From Methanolobus vulcani (GTDB taxonomy: Archaea; Halobacteriota; Methanosarcinia; Methanosarcinales; Methanosarcinaceae), in NCBI RefSeq assembly GCF_006546655.1, contig NZ_VIAQ01000002.1, positions 1-64,000 on the forward strand: 64,000 bases of DNA. Reading direction: 5' to 3'. Every line of letters starts with the position of its first letter. The stretch's first letter is position 1. The notes below the pieces were generated by a model. It was not told where the DNA came from. It did not search any database and saw only the letters and a program-made list of their open reading frames with translations. This document shows, one piece after another, positions 48,784-56,858 of this stretch. The position numbers and the translations under genes are program-made.

Positions 48784-50055
48784 TTACAAATAACTACGAA
48801 AAATATGTAGTTTTATTTGTAAATTACCGAGGAATTCTCGATAGCCTGTCCAAATGGCATTCTGTGATAGGTAACGTGTCATGATATTGATAGAACTATT
48901 TCTATCTCTATCGATTTTATTACCACAATCACATATCATATCACGTTGACTGAGTGGCATTTCATGTATTTTTCCACAAGAACAACATGCCTTTGATGTA
49001 TAACTTTCGTCAACTTTTACTACTTTCTTACCTGCTAATTCGGCTTTATAGGTGAGTATATTGACAAATTGGGCTAAATAACCGTTATTTTGAGTGGAAC
49101 GACTAAGAGCTATTTCTTTGAAATCTTTTACTTTTTTAGTTGTTCCATCGGCTTTAGTAATTGTTTTGACTTTGGGTTTCTTAGCCATTTTTTTAACGTT
49201 GAGGTCGCCTATGATAATTGTATTGGCTCTAGTGTTTTCAACCATCTTTTTAGATAATTTATGTTGAAAATCCTTTATTTGATTGTGTCTTTTCTTTTCC
49301 ATTCTTCGTTTAGAAGCGTGTAATCTCTTCCACCTTCGACTACCTTTTTTACAACGGTCTAGTCTGGAATGTATTTTATCTATTTTAGAATTCCAATATT
49401 TATCAGGACGAGGATTCACAGCTTCAAAAAATTTGCAGTCGGTATTTATCGCTGTTACAGTTTTCGAAATTCCTAAATCAATCGCCTGATACTTATTATT
49501 GTCATAATATTTTTTTGTGGACTCTATTTCGAAAGAAACAGAAATATAAAAATCGCCCATTGCTTTATAGGGATTATCATTGAATATTTCGAACTGCTTG
49601 ATTTTCATTTCCTGTAAACTCTCTTCTATTTCAAAAGATAATTCCACATCATTACATTTATGTGAAAATGTAACTACATTATCGGAAATTTTGAAACCAC
49701 TTTGATTATAAGGTATAGTGAAAAAATACTTTTTACCTCTAAAATTTGGAGGTCTCGCATCTTTATCGCCATTTTTCCATAATGCGAAGAACGATTTATA
49801 ACCACCATCTAACTTTTTAAGAACACCTTGTAGAGTCTTACTATATGGTTTTTTCAAATCTGGATTTATCTCTTTCAGTTCCGGTAAATCATTTTGCTGT
49901 TTATTATAAGTTATAGAAATACTTGATTTCTCCCACGACTCTTTACGTTCAGCTAGAGCGTGATTATAGAGAAATCTACATTGCTCAGAAATATACCAAA
50001 GAGTATCGGTTTGTTCTTCGGTTGGATGTATTTTGTATTTCTTTGTAAGCAACAT
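48784..50055 (-). CDS. tnpB: TnpB-family RNA-guided nuclease-like protein (OrfB)
   Basis: A 423-residue IS605 OrfB. It has an N-terminal HTH-like part (KYKIHPTEEQTDTLWYI), RuvC-I Asp193 in AIDLGISK, a zinc finger with CCSCG and CDCG, and RuvC-III Asp in KIDRDRNSSINI. At the RuvC-II position the motif reads IIIGDLNVKKM, with Gly where the catalytic Glu (E-D/N-L) is expected, so cleavage activity may be impaired. It is translated after tnpA with a one-base overlap. Confidence 0.88.
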   Translation of the reverse strand: MLLTKKYKIHPTEEQTDTLWYISEQCRFLYNHALAERKESWEKSSISITYNKQQNDLPELKEINPDLKKPYSKTLQGVLKKLDGGYKSFFALWKNGDKDARPPNFRGKKYFFTIPYNQSGFKISDNVVTFSHKCNDVELSFEIEESLQEMKIKQFEIFNDNPYKAMGDFYISVSFEIESTKKYYDNNKYQAIDLGISKTVTAINTDCKFFEAVNPRPDKYWNSKIDKIHSRLDRCKKGSRRWKRLHASKRRMEKKRHNQIKDFQHKLSKKMVENTRANTIIIGDLNVKKMAKKPKVKTITKADGTTKKVKDFKEIALSRSTQNNGYLAQFVNILTYKAELAGKKVVKVDESYTSKACCSCGKIHEMPLSQRDMICDCGNKIDRDRNSSINIMTRYLSQNAIWTGYREFLGNLQIKLHIFRSYL

Positions 50056-50474
50056 TATTTTTTGCCCTGATTATCTACATATTTTTTTAGAACATCTAGT
50101 GTAACCTGTCCGGTAGTTGCTAAAAAATAAGAACGAGACCAAAACGCATCTTTCCACAACAAATCTTTTACTTCTGGAAATTGTCTGCGAATTTCTCTTG
50201 AAGAAATGGTTTTTATGGTGTTGATATACTTAGGTATATCCAATGTTGGTTTTGCTTTGAAAATCATGTGAAAGTGGTCTTTATCACATTCTATATTCAA
50301 TATTTCAACATCGAAATTTTCACTAATGTTATGTGCAGTCTGCTTCAATAAATCGATGATGAGCGGATTTATTAAGGCGTGTCTTCTGTATTTTATACAT
50401 TGTACGAAATGGTACTGTAATGAAAATACAGAATGACTTCCTTTATCAAGATTATACTGCATAGTTATATGCAA
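50055..50474 (-). CDS. tnpA: IS200/IS605 Y1 transposase (TnpA)
   Basis: A 139-residue single-strand transposase. It has the HUH motif in DKDHFHMIF (His67, His69) and the nucleophilic Tyr132 in LKKYVDNQ. The length is close to the usual 140-150 residues, and no frameshift is seen, so it may be active. It catalyses single-strand excision and insertion of the element. Confidence 0.92.
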   Translation of the reverse strand: MHITMQYNLDKGSHSVFSLQYHFVQCIKYRRHALINPLIIDLLKQTAHNISENFDVEILNIECDKDHFHMIFKAKPTLDIPKYINTIKTISSREIRRQFPEVKDLLWKDAFWSRSYFLATTGQVTLDVLKKYVDNQGKK

Positions 50475-50630
50475 TAATGGATAATTATAAATGGTTTACT
50501 ATGGTTATGTTATTTTATTAGTGATCATGATAGTTATACCCGGATAGTACGCCTTTCATCTCCCACCTGTCGCTATGCTCCGAAGAAGGAGACTTCCCGG
50601 CTTAGAGTTAAATTCTAAGTTGTTTCTCAG

Positions 50631-51371
50631 TTACAGTATCGGACTTATCGTCCTTAGTTCCACAATCTGTCCCCACATGTGGAAACTCATCATATCATCA
50701 CGTGGATAGGCTGTGAATCTTACTTCCGTTCCATTAATGCTGAAATCTTCTGGCAGGTTAATCGGATCATATTTTGCATCGTCAGTTCCAATTATTCCAT
50801 AAAAGCCGCCTTCAAGGTCGTTGTATATCACAGTTCCGGTATCAGATATGAGTTCACTCTCAGGAATTACATTAATCGTCAGTTCATAGCTGTCTTCGGT
50901 TCCTGTTATCTCTTCCCATGGACGCACGTAGATTGCAGACAAACTCTGCTCGCCTGTGTCAGTGACTTGAAAAATCCACATGTGAGAACCGCCTGCACCA
51001 ACAAGGCTTACATTAGTACTCGCTTCAAGGAACTCATCTTCTTCAAGTTTAAGTCCTTCACTGTATGTTATATTCCATGAATATCCGGTTGTGGGATTTT
51101 CTTCAAGTTCAACAATAATGAAATCTCCTACAATAGCATAAACGGTACTCTGGCTGTCGTTCTCTGAAAAGCTACGACTAACCGCTGTCATTGTGCCTAT
51201 GGCAACGTCGGAACTGTCTGTGGTTCCTGTCTGTTCTTCTACATCTGATGTTGCAGTGCCATTGTCATCAATGCTGGTGTTATTGCCTGTATCATCACTG
51301 TCTGTTACACAGCCGGAAGCCATGCATACAAGAAAAATAACTGCTGCAACTGTAAGTAATCTGATGTTCAT
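50631..51371 (-). CDS. Lipoprotein with chagasin-type (I42) cysteine-peptidase inhibitor domain
   Basis: A 246-residue exported protein. It has a signal peptide with a lipobox-like CMASGCV, then an acidic Thr/Ser linker. Residues ~75-175 form an I42 inhibitor domain with all three loops: NPTTGYSW, GAGGSHMW and RPWE. The C-terminal ~70 residues are unassigned. I42 proteins block C1-family cysteine peptidases, none of which is in this window. The start with GGGAG 12 nt upstream (51371) is favoured over 51383, where the site abuts the start codon. Confidence 0.82.
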   Translation of the reverse strand: MNIRLLTVAAVIFLVCMASGCVTDSDDTGNNTSIDDNGTATSDVEEQTGTTDSSDVAIGTMTAVSRSFSENDSQSTVYAIVGDFIIVELEENPTTGYSWNITYSEGLKLEEDEFLEASTNVSLVGAGGSHMWIFQVTDTGEQSLSAIYVRPWEEITGTEDSYELTINVIPESELISDTGTVIYNDLEGGFYGIIGTDDAKYDPINLPEDFSINGTEVRFTAYPRDDMMSFHMWGQIVELRTISPIL

Positions 51372-51517
51372 CTCAATGTTCATCTCCCTGTGTTATTAGT
51401 TACAGGATTGTTTTTTTGATATATACAGGTTTATTTAACTGCGATTAAGCTTGAAGCTATGCATTACGGCAGGATTTCTGATTTCAATAAACCACTTTTC
51501 AGCAGTCGTACCATAGT

Positions 51518-51527
51518 TTTATATATT
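51518..51527 (+). promoter_or_regulatory. TATA box for the 54-residue gene
   Basis: TTTATATATT, about 51-60 bp before the ATG, which leaves a plausible leader of roughly 25 nt. Confidence 0.5.
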
Positions 51528-51577
51528 ATAAAGTCAGATATGGACTACCGACAAAGGCACAAAAAAAAGGTGAAAAT

Positions 51578-51742
51578 ATGGATATAGCAACAACACTGAG
51601 GTACAGGCTTATTAACCTGAACCATTTCAGAAGATGTATGGTGAGCAGAATGACCTACCAGCTTTCATCATACGGGAAAAAAGGTGTCGATGTCCCTGTT
51701 TTCGATATGAAACCGGCGAGTTTATCACCATACTCAGTATAA
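51578..51742 (+). CDS. 54-residue protein of unknown function
   Basis: A small gene with the full set of signals: TATA box (51518), GGTGA 5 nt before the ATG, and a perfect hairpin after it (51818). The N-terminal half is basic and hydrophobic (MDIATTLRYRLINLNHFRRC), the middle polar (SYGKKGVDVPVF), and the C-terminus Pro/Ser-rich (MKPASLSPYSV). There is one Cys and no clear membrane helix. I do not recognise the family. It lies between the I42 inhibitor and the four-Cys protein genes. Confidence 0.6.
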   Translation: MDIATTLRYRLINLNHFRRCMVSRMTYQLSSYGKKGVDVPVFDMKPASLSPYSV

Positions 51743-51817
51743 GACTTAATCATCTAGAAAAAGACTTGCCATCTCTCCAATAGGAATCGTCGGTTTCATA
51801 AAAAATGAAGTCTACGT

Positions 51818-51834
51818 GGGTGCATAATGCACCC
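51818..51834 (+). terminator. Hairpin downstream of the 54-residue gene
   Basis: GGGTGCAT/ATGCACCC perfect 8-bp palindrome with one central base, with T-rich sequence starting about 20 nt later. Confidence 0.5.
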
Positions 51835-52016
51835 AACTCCTCCCATACTTCCCTATTTTCGTTTTATTTTTATTTTCTTTAATACAGGATGTTACGCAAG
51901 ATTTAAGCATGTTAGCTACATACAAAATGTATAAAAGATGTTGAAAAGTTAATCCACCCAATATTCTTTCAAGCCAATTGTCAATAATTAATCAGGGATT
52001 TATCGGGGGCAATAAT

Positions 52017-52349
52017 ATTACAGTTGTTATTTCACTGGAAAATATATGCAGGAACAGGACAACGGTTCTGGCCCAGCATGAAGGTAAGAACACAAGAATA
52101 AATGTTGAAACAACCTGCGCAAAGATTAAAAAATGGGGTAACGAATTCAATCTCCCAAAAATGGATCTTATAGACAGGGATGTATCTTTTGATCTTCTAA
52201 ATAGAAAGAGAGCAGAGTATTCGATTTGCAGTAATTGTTATGTTCCTCCAACAGTTATGAGCGCTTACTGGATCGAAAATGAGAAGATTCCAAAAGATGT
52301 TGCAAAGAAATATGAGAGTGTTGACATAACATTTGAAGAGATCAAATAA
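52017..52349 (+). CDS. Four-Cys small protein, paralogue 1 (DUF6951-like), probable ATT start
   Basis: A protein of about 110 residues from a family with four copies in this window. Conserved features are an N-terminal NIC, VETTCAKIKKW, the CxxC in ICSNCYVPPTVMSAYW, and VAKKYESVDITFEEIK. Aligned to paralogue 2, the first codon falls exactly on ATT 52017, which has GGGGG 7 nt upstream. The only other start-like codon, TTG 51978, lacks a ribosome-binding site and would extend the protein. Co-transcribed with the next gene. The DUF6951 name is from memory; four conserved Cys suggest metal binding. Confidence 0.65.
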   Translation: MTVVISLENICRNRTTVLAQHEGKNTRINVETTCAKIKKWGNEFNLPKMDLIDRDVSFDLLNRKRAEYSICSNCYVPPTVMSAYWIENEKIPKDVAKKYESVDITFEEIK

Positions 52350-52389
52350 AGGAGACATTCGAAACGAATTTTTCAATGGAGGTTTAAAT

Positions 52390-52722
52390 ATGGTTGTAAC
52401 TATGTCAGTTGACTCTCTTTGTGGTCACATGACCTATATAACAGCAGTTACTGAAGGAAGAAAGACTCACATACATATTGAAACAGATTGTGAGAAACTG
52501 AAAAAATGGGGTTGTGATTTTGATCTTCCCAATGCTGAAATGTCACAGCAGAACATTCCGTATTATGAAATTATCATGAAGACCACAAAGAATGCTATAT
52601 GTGAGAATTGTTATGTGCCCGCCACAGTTATGAACGCATACTGGGTTGAAAATGAAAAGGTATCAAAGACTCTTGCAAAGCAAATAGGTAAAGTAGAGGT
52701 TACCATTGAAAAGATAGAATAG
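52390..52722 (+). CDS. Four-Cys small protein, paralogue 2 (DUF6951-like)
   Basis: A 110-residue protein. Family features are SLCGHMTYI, IHIETDCEKLKKW, ICENCYVPATVMNAYWVENE and LAKQIGKVEVTIEKIE. It follows paralogue 1 by 40 nt. The leader GGAGGTTTAAATATG is strong and nearly identical to that of the VOC gene at 58032. It is closest to paralogue 1 (both have KKWG and YVPxTVMxAYW). Function unknown; likely a small cytosolic thiol or zinc protein. Confidence 0.75.
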   Translation: MVVTMSVDSLCGHMTYITAVTEGRKTHIHIETDCEKLKKWGCDFDLPNAEMSQQNIPYYEIIMKTTKNAICENCYVPATVMNAYWVENEKVSKTLAKQIGKVEVTIEKIE

Positions 52723-53093
52723 CTATTCCTAAAATTAATACTTTTCATTGATAATGTTATTTCTGATGCAATTATGTTCAGAACTTTACATTAAAGTTTT
52801 TCTAAATAAAGTGTTCCGGGTGTGGAAAATAGATTATTCTCTATTATCGGGTCGTAAAAAATAACACTTATGCAGGACATATATTCCTGTAATGGCATAA
52901 TGTCAATTTTTGGGGCAAATTGAAATGTGTCACTATTCCGGGGGAATTTGAAAGGGGAATCACAGAAGATATTCAAAGCTTATTCTGTTTCAACATTGTT
53001 TATTGCATAATGTTTCTGTGCTTGCCTGAAAATCTTTAGATTCATGAAGCAGGAAATGACCGAATATCACATACAAAGTCACAGGTGTTGAAT
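52723..53093. other. 371-bp intergenic with an IS21-end-like tandem repeat
   Basis: No supported gene. It contains two adjacent 27-bp degenerate repeats (52901-52927 and 52928-52954), both beginning TGTCA, and an imperfect palindrome around CAGGACATATATTCCTG at 52873-52889. The rest is AT-rich. Confidence 0.5.
52901..52954. repeat. Two tandem 27-bp degenerate repeats (IS21-end-like)
   Basis: Units begin TGTCAATTTTTGGGGC and TGTCACTATTCCGGGG, matching at about 18 of 27 positions. Repeated TGTCA...GGGG..AATT blocks recall terminal repeats of IS21-family elements, but no transposase is near, so it would be a solo end. Confidence 0.4.
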
Positions 53094-53846
53094 ATGGTTC
53101 ATTGTGAAACAGTAAATCGTATTGATAAACATAATAAGATACATAATAATGAGCAAAAAGAAGAATGCAAAGTTTATTTAAATTCCATCAGTATGGAATT
53201 CGTGCTGATTCCTTCAGGTAAGTTCATGATGGGTTCTAAGCAGGATTCCACTGAAAATCCAACACACGAAGTTACAATTTCAGAACCTTTTTTTCTTGGA
53301 AAATATCCAGTAACACAGAAAGAATGGATGTCAATAATGGGAAGTAACCCCTCTTTATTTCCGGGCCATGACAACCATCCTGTAGAGCAGGTTTCATGGG
53401 ATGATGTACAGGAGTTTATTAGTAAACTGAACGAAAAAGAGGGTACAGATAAATATCGTTTGCCATCTGAGGCCGAGTGGGAGTATGCCTGCAAGGCAGG
53501 CACTACAAGCAAATATTATTTTGGAGACGATGAATCTGATCTGGATGAGTATGGATGGTGTTCAGGGAAAACAACCCATCCGGTAGGTCAGAAGAAACCC
53601 AATCCCTGGGGTTTGTATGACATGAATGGTAATGTGTGGGAATGGTGTGAGGATAAATGGCATTCAAGTTTTGAAGGTGCTCCTGCAGATGGCAGGCCTT
53701 GGGAGTATAGTACCAGTTCTCTTCGTATTGATCGTGGTGGTTGCTGGAGCAGCCTTTCCAGATTTTGCCGTTCAGCACTTCGCAGTGCCAACATTGCTGA
53801 CGATCGTATGGGATTTACGGGATTCCGTGTTCTGAGGGAAGTGTAA
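53094..53846 (+). CDS. Formylglycine-generating-enzyme-fold (SUMF1) protein
   Basis: A 250-residue FGE-sulfatase domain protein. Motifs are SMEFVLIPSGKFMMGS, YPVTQKEWMSIMG, YRLPSEAEWEYACKAG, NPWGLYDMNGNVWEW and DRGGCWSSLSRFCRSALRS. The last region has two Cys spaced 8 apart, unlike the canonical FGE active site with two Cys five apart, so sulfatase activation is doubtful. Many such proteins are EgtB-like or have unknown roles. ATG 53094 with AGGTG 6 nt upstream is chosen over TTG 53085. Its neighbours are four-Cys proteins. Confidence 0.82.
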   Translation: MVHCETVNRIDKHNKIHNNEQKEECKVYLNSISMEFVLIPSGKFMMGSKQDSTENPTHEVTISEPFFLGKYPVTQKEWMSIMGSNPSLFPGHDNHPVEQVSWDDVQEFISKLNEKEGTDKYRLPSEAEWEYACKAGTTSKYYFGDDESDLDEYGWCSGKTTHPVGQKKPNPWGLYDMNGNVWEWCEDKWHSSFEGAPADGRPWEYSTSSLRIDRGGCWSSLSRFCRSALRSANIADDRMGFTGFRVLREV

Positions 53847-54079
53847 ATTATGGTTAAATTCAATACTTTTCATTTTACCCAGAATTGCAGAGCAAATATG
53901 AACTTTATGTATTTTGTCTTGAGCCCGAATGTTTTTGGGAGAAAGGCATATATTAACGATGTTAACTATCATAATATACTGAAGTCTGCCCTGCCTTTCA
54001 GGAATCCAGTTGAAAACAGGGTTTTAGGTTATTTTCACTTTAGGATTCAGAATAAAACTAGAAAACAGGAGATTTTTAC

Positions 54080-54406
54080 ATGCCATCTGTCGTACACGTA
54101 AACTCAAGTATATGTGGCTTTATCCATATAATAAAAGGAAAATTAGATGGAAAGAACATCATTATAGATATTGAAACACCCTGTTCAAAGGTAAAACAAA
54201 TGTCAAGTATGGAAATTCCAATGATGCAAACCTTAGATATCAAGGACAATTATGTGATGGACAGGGCACAGGAAGCTCGTTGCTGTCCCGGCTGTATCTT
54301 GCCTACCGGAGTATTACATGTATGCAGGCTGGAGTCGGGAATGATTTCAAAGACCCTTGCAAAACAGGTTGAAACAATGACAATTGAGTTCAAAGAGGCT
54401 GATTGA
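54080..54406 (+). CDS. Four-Cys small protein, paralogue 3 (DUF6951-like)
   Basis: A 108-residue protein. Family features are SSICGFIHIIKG, IDIETPCSKVKQM, the CCPGC in ARCCPGCILPTGVLHVC and LAKQVETMTIEF. An extra Cys precedes the CxxC and another lies in HVC, so there are six Cys in all. GGAG precedes the ATG. It is closest to paralogue 4 at 56.0 kb and lies upstream of a PAS protein on the same strand. Confidence 0.75.
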   Translation: MPSVVHVNSSICGFIHIIKGKLDGKNIIIDIETPCSKVKQMSSMEIPMMQTLDIKDNYVMDRAQEARCCPGCILPTGVLHVCRLESGMISKTLAKQVETMTIEFKEAD

Positions 54407-54572
54407 CAAAAACATCCATTAATTTTTAAACAGATTTTTGCCCTTTGTTTTCTTCCCAAATCAGAGCACTATCATCTGATTTACTTCAATTTCCTGATTT
54501 TGTTTTTAAGAAAGGAACTTTGTGGATAGTCTTATTAACTAATCAGACAAATGATAAAATGGGGGTAATCTG

Positions 54573-55865
54573 ATGTCGGATACATCATCTCAAGATGAGA
54601 ACAAAGATTCTGAAAGTTCATTGGAAAAGACACTTGAAAGAAAAGAGGAACTTGAAAAGATAAGAGACAAAAGTCCTGTTATTTCTTTTCTCTGGAAAGC
54701 AGGGGTTCCCAATGAAGGGGAAAAATGGCCGGTGGAATATGTTTCAGGCAACGTGGACCTCTTAGGCTATACAGCAGGTGATTTTCTTTCCGGTGACGTT
54801 GTTTATGCTGATATAGTTCATCCGGATGACCTGAATAATTTGCGTGAGTCTCTCAATAAGCAATGTGATGCAGGAGCTGATTTCTTTGACCACAGATACA
54901 GGATTATATTAAAGTCCGGTGAAGTACGCTGGGTAAATGAGAGAACTTACGTACTTCGTGATAAAGCCGGTAAAGTGGCACACTACCAGGGTACGATCTT
55001 CGACATAACTGAGCAGAAAGAAAAAGAACAGACCTTGCAGGAAGCATTGAAGAAAAAGCAGCTTCTGGAAGAAATCATTAATAATAGCTCTATCATGGTA
55101 TTCCTGTGGAGGAACGAGCAGTTCTGGCCTGCAGACTATGCTTCTGATAATGTTTCAAAACTTGGTTATCCTGTTGAGGATTTTGTAGAAGGACGTATCA
55201 TGTATAGTGATCTTATCCATCCGAATGACTATGAAATGGTTAAGGATACACTTGCTGAGCAGTGCGATAGCGGTAGTGACTACTATTATCAAGAATATCG
55301 CCTAATAACAAGAGATAATAAAACCCTGTGGGTAAGTGAAAAAACTTTCATCCTTAGGGACAGGGACGGGAATGTAACGCATTTTCAGGGAATTGTTCAG
55401 GATATCTCAAAAGAGAAAGAAAATGAAATTGCTCTCAAACAGTCACTTGAAATACAGGATGAACTTCTGGAAAGAAAGAAAGCCCTTGAAACAATCATTA
55501 ACCACAGTCCTGTGGTAGCTTTTTTGTGGAAAGCAGAGCCAGAGGATGAAAATGAGCTATGGCCGGTTGAATTTGTTTCAGATAACATAAACCAGTTTGG
55601 ATACTCAGTTGATGAGTTTCTTTCGGGAGAAATCCTTTATGGTGATATAGTCAATCCCCTGGATCTGCCCTATATTCAAATAGAACTTTCTGATGTTGTT
55701 AAAGAAGGTGGGAATGTTTTTGTAAAGGAATACAGGATAAAGACAAAATCGGGAGATGAGAGATGGGTGGAAGAGCAAACATTCATTCAGCGTAATGATG
55801 ATGGTGTTGCTACGCATTATATGGGTGTTATCCATGATATTACAGAACGAAAGGAAACAGGTTAA
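54573..55865 (+). CDS. PAS-only protein (three PAS domains, no kinase)
   Basis: A 430-residue soluble protein made of three near-identical PAS/PAC units (about 35-145, 165-275 and 305-425). Each has the pattern FLWK...WPVEYVS.N...GY..(D/E)F, (I/V)HP.D, YR...K.GE.RWV and DITEQKE. The linkers are coiled coils (LEKTLERKEELEKI, LLERKKALETI). There is no histidine kinase, GGDEF or HTH output, so it would signal by protein interaction. Three direct copies show internal duplication. GGGGGT precedes the ATG. Confidence 0.85.
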   Translation: MSDTSSQDENKDSESSLEKTLERKEELEKIRDKSPVISFLWKAGVPNEGEKWPVEYVSGNVDLLGYTAGDFLSGDVVYADIVHPDDLNNLRESLNKQCDAGADFFDHRYRIILKSGEVRWVNERTYVLRDKAGKVAHYQGTIFDITEQKEKEQTLQEALKKKQLLEEIINNSSIMVFLWRNEQFWPADYASDNVSKLGYPVEDFVEGRIMYSDLIHPNDYEMVKDTLAEQCDSGSDYYYQEYRLITRDNKTLWVSEKTFILRDRDGNVTHFQGIVQDISKEKENEIALKQSLEIQDELLERKKALETIINHSPVVAFLWKAEPEDENELWPVEFVSDNINQFGYSVDEFLSGEILYGDIVNPLDLPYIQIELSDVVKEGGNVFVKEYRIKTKSGDERWVEEQTFIQRNDDGVATHYMGVIHDITERKETG

Positions 55866-56011
55866 AGTTTAATCCCGGGAAAATGATTAAGTGGAAGGTA
55901 AAAAAGCACTTGATCCCGGCAAATAGTTCAAACTCAAGCTATTAATTACAACCTTGACAAGTATGTCAGGGCTGTATTCACTATTCAAATAAGAACTTCT
56001 ATGAAGCCAAT

Positions 56012-56341
56012 TTATTCAATGGAAACTTCTGAGAAATCTATGTCGATTGCGCCTGCCTGTTTTGCCAGCTTCTTTGAAAGCATACCCAGTTCCATGTTAC
56101 AAACATGCATAACAGCTGCCGGAACAATGCAAGTTACACAGCATGTATCTTTTGCCTGATCCATGACATAGTTTTCTTTAATGTTGAATGTCTGCTTTTT
56201 AGGAACCTCCATATGTGCTATCTTAGCTACCTTGGAACAATCTGTTTCAATATCAGTCATTACTGTTTTCCCTTCAAGCTGACCACTGATCGTATGTTTA
56301 AAGCCACAAATTTTTGAATTAACCTTTACATTGGACGCCAT
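56012..56341 (-). CDS. Four-Cys small protein, paralogue 4 (DUF6951-like)
   Basis: A 109-residue protein on the opposite strand to its three paralogues. Features are SKICGFKHTISG, TDIETDCSKVAKI, CCVTCIVPAAVMHVC and LSKKLAKQAGAIDIDF. GGAG lies 7 nt before the ATG. It is very close to paralogue 3 in the CCxxC(I/L)xP and HVC regions. It is likely separately transcribed. Confidence 0.75.
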   Translation of the reverse strand: MASNVKVNSKICGFKHTISGQLEGKTVMTDIETDCSKVAKIAHMEVPKKQTFNIKENYVMDQAKDTCCVTCIVPAAVMHVCNMELGMLSKKLAKQAGAIDIDFSEVSIE

Positions 56342-56525
56342 ATTTTTTCTCCTGCATTGATTTTACCAGATAACATTCATTTTATGATGCTATTTCGGTA
56401 TATATAAAAATAAGTTAAGATAGGTTTAAAAGTTTTTGTAAAAATCAAAAAAAACATGTTTTTCAGCAGTTCAGTCTCCTTGCTATTGAAAATATTAGTG
56501 TGTCGTTTGACACATTAATTTATCC

Positions 56526-56858
56526 TTATTCCTCACCTTCTGAACAACTGCAGCAAACATTACCTTTAAGTATTTCCTGCCAGTCACCAAGTACATCATG
56601 TGTCCAGCAGTCATCGGCACCTGCGGCTTCTCTCATGGTAAGTGCAAGTATGTATGAAAGCTCCTTAACAGTAGCTCCAGCATTCAGGGCACCTTTGAAA
56701 TGTTTAAGTACGCAGGGTTTTGACCTTGCTTTGATGGAAAGGGCAAAGCAGAGGAACTGGTATGTCTTCTCATCAACTGGTCTGTTTTCAGCATAGAGTT
56801 TGTCGATTTCATCTAGTTTGTTTGTAAACTCGGGAAAAAATTCTTCTAGCATTCTCAT
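56526..56858 (-). CDS. Carboxymuconolactone decarboxylase (AhpD-like) family protein
   Basis: A 110-residue CMD-domain protein. The active-site region reads RSKPCVLKHFKGALNAGAT; the usual C-x-x-C-x-x-x-H is reduced to a single Cys before KH, so the first thiol of the AhpD pair is missing. A cysteine-rich tail NVCCSCSEGEE adds three Cys that might replace it. ATG 56858 with GGAG 8 nt upstream is preferred to GTG 56876. Peroxidase coupling is possible but unproven. Confidence 0.78.
   Translation of the reverse strand: MRMLEEFFPEFTNKLDEIDKLYAENRPVDEKTYQFLCFALSIKARSKPCVLKHFKGALNAGATVKELSYILALTMREAAGADDCWTHDVLGDWQEILKGNVCCSCSEGEE

Larger units (their letters stand above)
48751..50605 (-). mobile_element. 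IS200/IS605-family insertion sequence with tnpA and tnpB
   Basis: An element of about 1.86 kb. tnpA and tnpB overlap by one base (TAATG). The right end has a hairpin CTCCTTCC/GGGAGGAG (48760-48779, one G-U pair) followed by TTCAAC, and the left end has a CTCC/GGAG hairpin near 50578-50592 beside TTTAAC (minus strand of 50606-50611). TTTAAC and TTCAAC fit IS605-style cleavage sites, so I place the ends at 48751 and 50605; these ends are inferred. It sits between the small Cys peptide and the I42 inhibitor gene. Confidence 0.65.

Noticed and set aside
53700-53846. Possible diversity-generating retroelement target (variable FGE-fold C-terminus)
   Set aside because: No reverse transcriptase, template repeat or variable-repeat copy is present in the window.
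53850-54101. 83-codon ORF downstream of the FGE-fold gene
   Set aside because: No ribosome-binding site, atypical composition, and it runs into the start of a well-supported four-Cys gene.
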